Assembly (NCBI GenBank): GCA_016213595.1
Contig: JACRAA010000099.1
Location: forward strand, 1-7,320
DNA from: Actinomycetota bacterium
Lineage (GTDB): Bacteria > Actinomycetota > Actinomycetes > Propionibacteriales > Propionibacteriaceae
Direction: 5' to 3'
DNA: 7,320 nt
Program-made: the position numbers and the translations under genes
Part shown: one piece after another, positions 6,008 through 7,320 of the stretch
Layout of the letters: each line of letters begins with the position of its first letter
Numbering within the stretch: the first letter of the stretch is position 1
Notes under the pieces: generated by a model
What the model was told of the DNA's origin: nothing
The model's input: the letters and a program-made list of their open reading frames with translations, nothing else
Databases searched by the model: none

Positions 6008-6870
6008 CTGTCAGCTCCTTGCATGAGGGAGACGACACGGCCGACCGCGCCGGCCACGTCGTCGTCGTCGGGGTACAGCAGGGACCGGCCGATGACCAGC
6101 CCACGTACGCTCGGCTCGGCCAGCGCGTCCGCCCAGCGCTTCTCGTTGCCCGCGTCCACCTCGCCACCCAGGATCAGCAGGGGGAGCGTGGTGGCAGCCG
6201 CGACGGCGGTCATGTCGTCGATCGCCGGGATCTTGAGCCAGGTGTACGCGCTCGTGGACCCGAGGCCCGAGGCGATCTGTACGGACCGCACCACCGCTTC
6301 GGTCGACAGGTCGTTGTGCAGCACACCATCGACGCGTCGGCTGAGGAAGGGTTCCACCATCGTGATCCGCTGCTGCGCCGCGAGAGCCGTCACCACGCCG
6401 CCGCAGGTCTCGAGCGTCCGGACGCTCGCAGGGTCATCCGGGTCGATCCGCAGGAGGAGCTTGCCGCCGTCGAGGTCCGCAGCCGCGATCCCCTCAGCGG
6501 TGTAGCCGGTGACCCGGTCGTCCAGCTCGAAGCTGGATCGGGCGATGCCGCCGCGGTTCATGGACCCGAACACGTGCCGGCTCTCCAGCGCGCCCAGCAC
6601 CGCGAGGTCCTCCACGACGTCGGCCGTTCCCAGGAAGCCGTGGACGCCCGGCTGGCCGAGGGCGACGACGAGGCGGCGCAGCAGCTCCCCTCGGTCCGCC
6701 ATAGCGCCGGCTCGCCGACCGACGGCGAGGACCCCGCGCGCCGTGTGGTCCGCAGCGATGATGAGCAGCGGGCCGGCGACCGGGTCGGGACGGTGACGAC
6801 CCCGTACGGCGTCGAGGAAGCGCTCGGGAGCGGTCCACCGCAGCTCGTTCAGGTCTTCGATCTCGGTCAC
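6004..6870 (-). CDS. Cgl0158-family (beta/alpha)8-barrel protein, candidate inositol-pathway aldolase
   Basis: The 288-residue protein resembles the barrel family found between iolC and iolA in corynebacterial inositol clusters and is related to DeoC/DhnA-like class I aldolases. Visible landmarks are LLIIAADHTARG (35-46, an early strand with an acidic/His motif), GGKLLLRID (135-143), TMVEPF (170-175), WLKIPA (211-216), LLILGGE (231-237) and GLVIGRSLLYP (257-267), the last like a C-terminal phosphate-binding strand. Lys213, on the strand where class I aldolases keep their Schiff-base lysine, is the likely catalytic residue; this is inference. Its place between the kinase that makes 2-deoxy-5-keto-gluconate 6-phosphate and the enzyme that consumes malonate semialdehyde suggests it cleaves the former into dihydroxyacetone phosphate and the latter. 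GTG 6870 has GGAGG (6879-6875) upstream and overlaps the iolC stop as GTGA; ATG 6885 lacks such a site. Confidence 0.85.
   Translation of the reverse strand: MTEIEDLNELRWTAPERFLDAVRGRHRPDPVAGPLLIIAADHTARGVLAVGRRAGAMADRGELLRRLVVALGQPGVHGFLGTADVVEDLAVLGALESRHVFGSMNRGGIARSSFELDDRVTGYTAEGIAAADLDGGKLLLRIDPDDPASVRTLETCGGVVTALAAQQRITMVEPFLSRRVDGVLHNDLSTEAVVRSVQIASGLGSTSAYTWLKIPAIDDMTAVAAATTLPLLILGGEVDAGNEKRWADALAEPSVRGLVIGRSLLYPDDDDVAGAVGRVVSLMQGADR
6015..6020 (-). promoter_or_regulatory. Ribosome binding site fixing the iolA start
   Basis: Read on the minus strand, AAGGAG stands seven bases before ATG 6007 and lies within the last codons of the preceding barrel-protein gene. This near-consensus site and the ATGA overlap make the iolA start secure and suggest ribosomes terminating on the upstream gene re-initiate here. 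Confidence 0.8.
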
Positions 6871-7320
6871 TGGTCCTCCGTCCATCGTGGGCCGCCGAGG
6901 ACGTCGGTGTGCCCTGCCTCGAGCACACGGTCGATGTCCTCGCTCGTGGGCATCGCCGTCGAGCACTCGAGCCGTGACGCGACGATCGCTCCCGCGGCGC
7001 TCGCACGGCGGATGGTCGTGTCCAGGCTCCGGCCGTGCAGCAGGCCGTCGATGAGCGAGCCGCCGAACGCGTCGCCCGCTCCGAGCCCGTTGTACGGAGT
7101 GGTGGGTGTCGGCGGCACGACGATCCGCTCGTCGGCGGTCTTGGCGAGCGTCCCGAGCGGACCCTGCTTGACGATCGCGATCTGGACGCCACGCCGCAGG
7201 AGCGCGTCGGCGGCCCGGTCGGGGTTCGTCTCCCCGACGGCCACCTCGCACTCCGCGAGGTTCCCGACGGCGACCGTCGACCGGGCAAGGCACCAGTCGT
7301 ACCGGTGCCGCGCCTCGTCA
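6867..7320 (-). CDS. iolC: 5-dehydro-2-deoxygluconokinase, C-terminal part (runs off the window)
   Basis: Only the last 150 residues are visible; the gene continues beyond 7320. It is a PfkB/ribokinase-family sugar kinase. VAVGNLAECEVAVGE (visible residues 16-30) matches the IolC pattern, and IAIVKQGPLGTLAK is the strand before the ATP site. NGLGAGDAFGG holds the anion hole and the catalytic base Asp at about visible residue 83. GAIVASRLECSTAMP near the end is characteristic of IolC. The enzyme phosphorylates 2-deoxy-5-keto-D-gluconate with ATP, making the substrate for the pathway aldolase. It ends at TGA 6869-6867, overlapping the next gene by four bases, and is therefore the upstream member of this operon. 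The N-terminal sugar-binding domain and the operon promoter lie outside the window. Confidence 0.9.
   Translation of the reverse strand, partial: DEARHRYDWCLARSTVAVGNLAECEVAVGETNPDRAADALLRRGVQIAIVKQGPLGTLAKTADERIVVPPTPTTPYNGLGAGDAFGGSLIDGLLHGRSLDTTIRRASAAGAIVASRLECSTAMPTSEDIDRVLEAGHTDVLGGPRWTEDQ
6875..6879 (-). promoter_or_regulatory. Ribosome binding site deciding the barrel-protein start
   Basis: GGAGG on the minus strand lies four bases before GTG 6870 and inside the end of iolC. The spacing is a little short. It still favours GTG 6870 over the in-frame ATG at 6885, which would place this purine run inside the coding region and has no comparable site before it. Confidence 0.65.

Noticed and set aside
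4337..6505. A 722-codon open frame on the plus strand opposite iolA and part of the barrel gene
   Set aside because: It crosses two real minus-strand genes and the terminator-like gap, has low-complexity Asp/Gly/Arg/Val composition and shows no family motif. It is a codon-bias shadow.
6494..7293. Further long minus-strand frames over iolC and the start of the barrel gene, including an upstream extension of the barrel-protein frame to 7293
   Set aside because: iolC in its own frame matches the kinase family to its stop, and the barrel protein has a well-placed GTG with a ribosome site at 6870. The extension is Arg/Ala/Gly-rich shadow sequence.

Overview
The window looks like a piece of a high-GC actinobacterial chromosome. 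Evidence is the strong G/C preference at third codon positions, GTG starts, TAnnnT-type -10 candidates, an AdhC-type alcohol dehydrogenase close to the mycobacterial form, and an iolC / barrel-protein / iolA gene order that I know from Corynebacterium. A Nocardioidaceae-like genus is plausible, but the sequence alone does not fix it.

Layout. Positions 1-270 (+) hold the 3' end of an alpha/beta-hydrolase, followed by two small hairpins. Positions 365-2725 (+) encode a cytoplasmic GH13 isoamylase/glycogen-debranching enzyme. It converges on a small MerR-family regulator (2787-3122, -) across a 61-bp gap filled with a decaying 15-bp tandem repeat. The regulator is divergent from a zinc-dependent, probably NADP-linked alcohol dehydrogenase (3292-4335, +). 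Their shared intergenic region carries a 20-bp imperfect dyad and a strong inverted repeat in the adh leader. The dehydrogenase converges on an inositol-catabolism operon read on the minus strand across a 178-bp gap with a nested inverted repeat that may serve as a two-way terminator.

The operon, in transcription order, is iolC (C-terminal 150 residues, running off the window's right edge), a Cgl0158-family (beta/alpha)8-barrel protein, and iolA/mmsA. The genes overlap by 4 bp at both junctions (GTGA and ATGA), so they are likely translationally coupled. IolC phosphorylates 5-dehydro-2-deoxygluconate and IolA converts malonate semialdehyde to acetyl-CoA. The middle gene sits where the intervening aldolase step would be expected, and it is the best functional-discovery candidate here.

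No CRISPR array, tRNA, rRNA, insertion sequence or phage gene was seen. I found no convincing sign of an exotic new multi-gene system. The points worth a second look are the barrel protein's probable aldolase role, a Pro in place of the usual Asn in catalytic region I of the isoamylase, the cysteine-free MerR protein with its candidate operator, and three unexplained non-coding structures. Very long antisense reading frames opposite the isoamylase, adh and iolA genes are judged to be composition artefacts.
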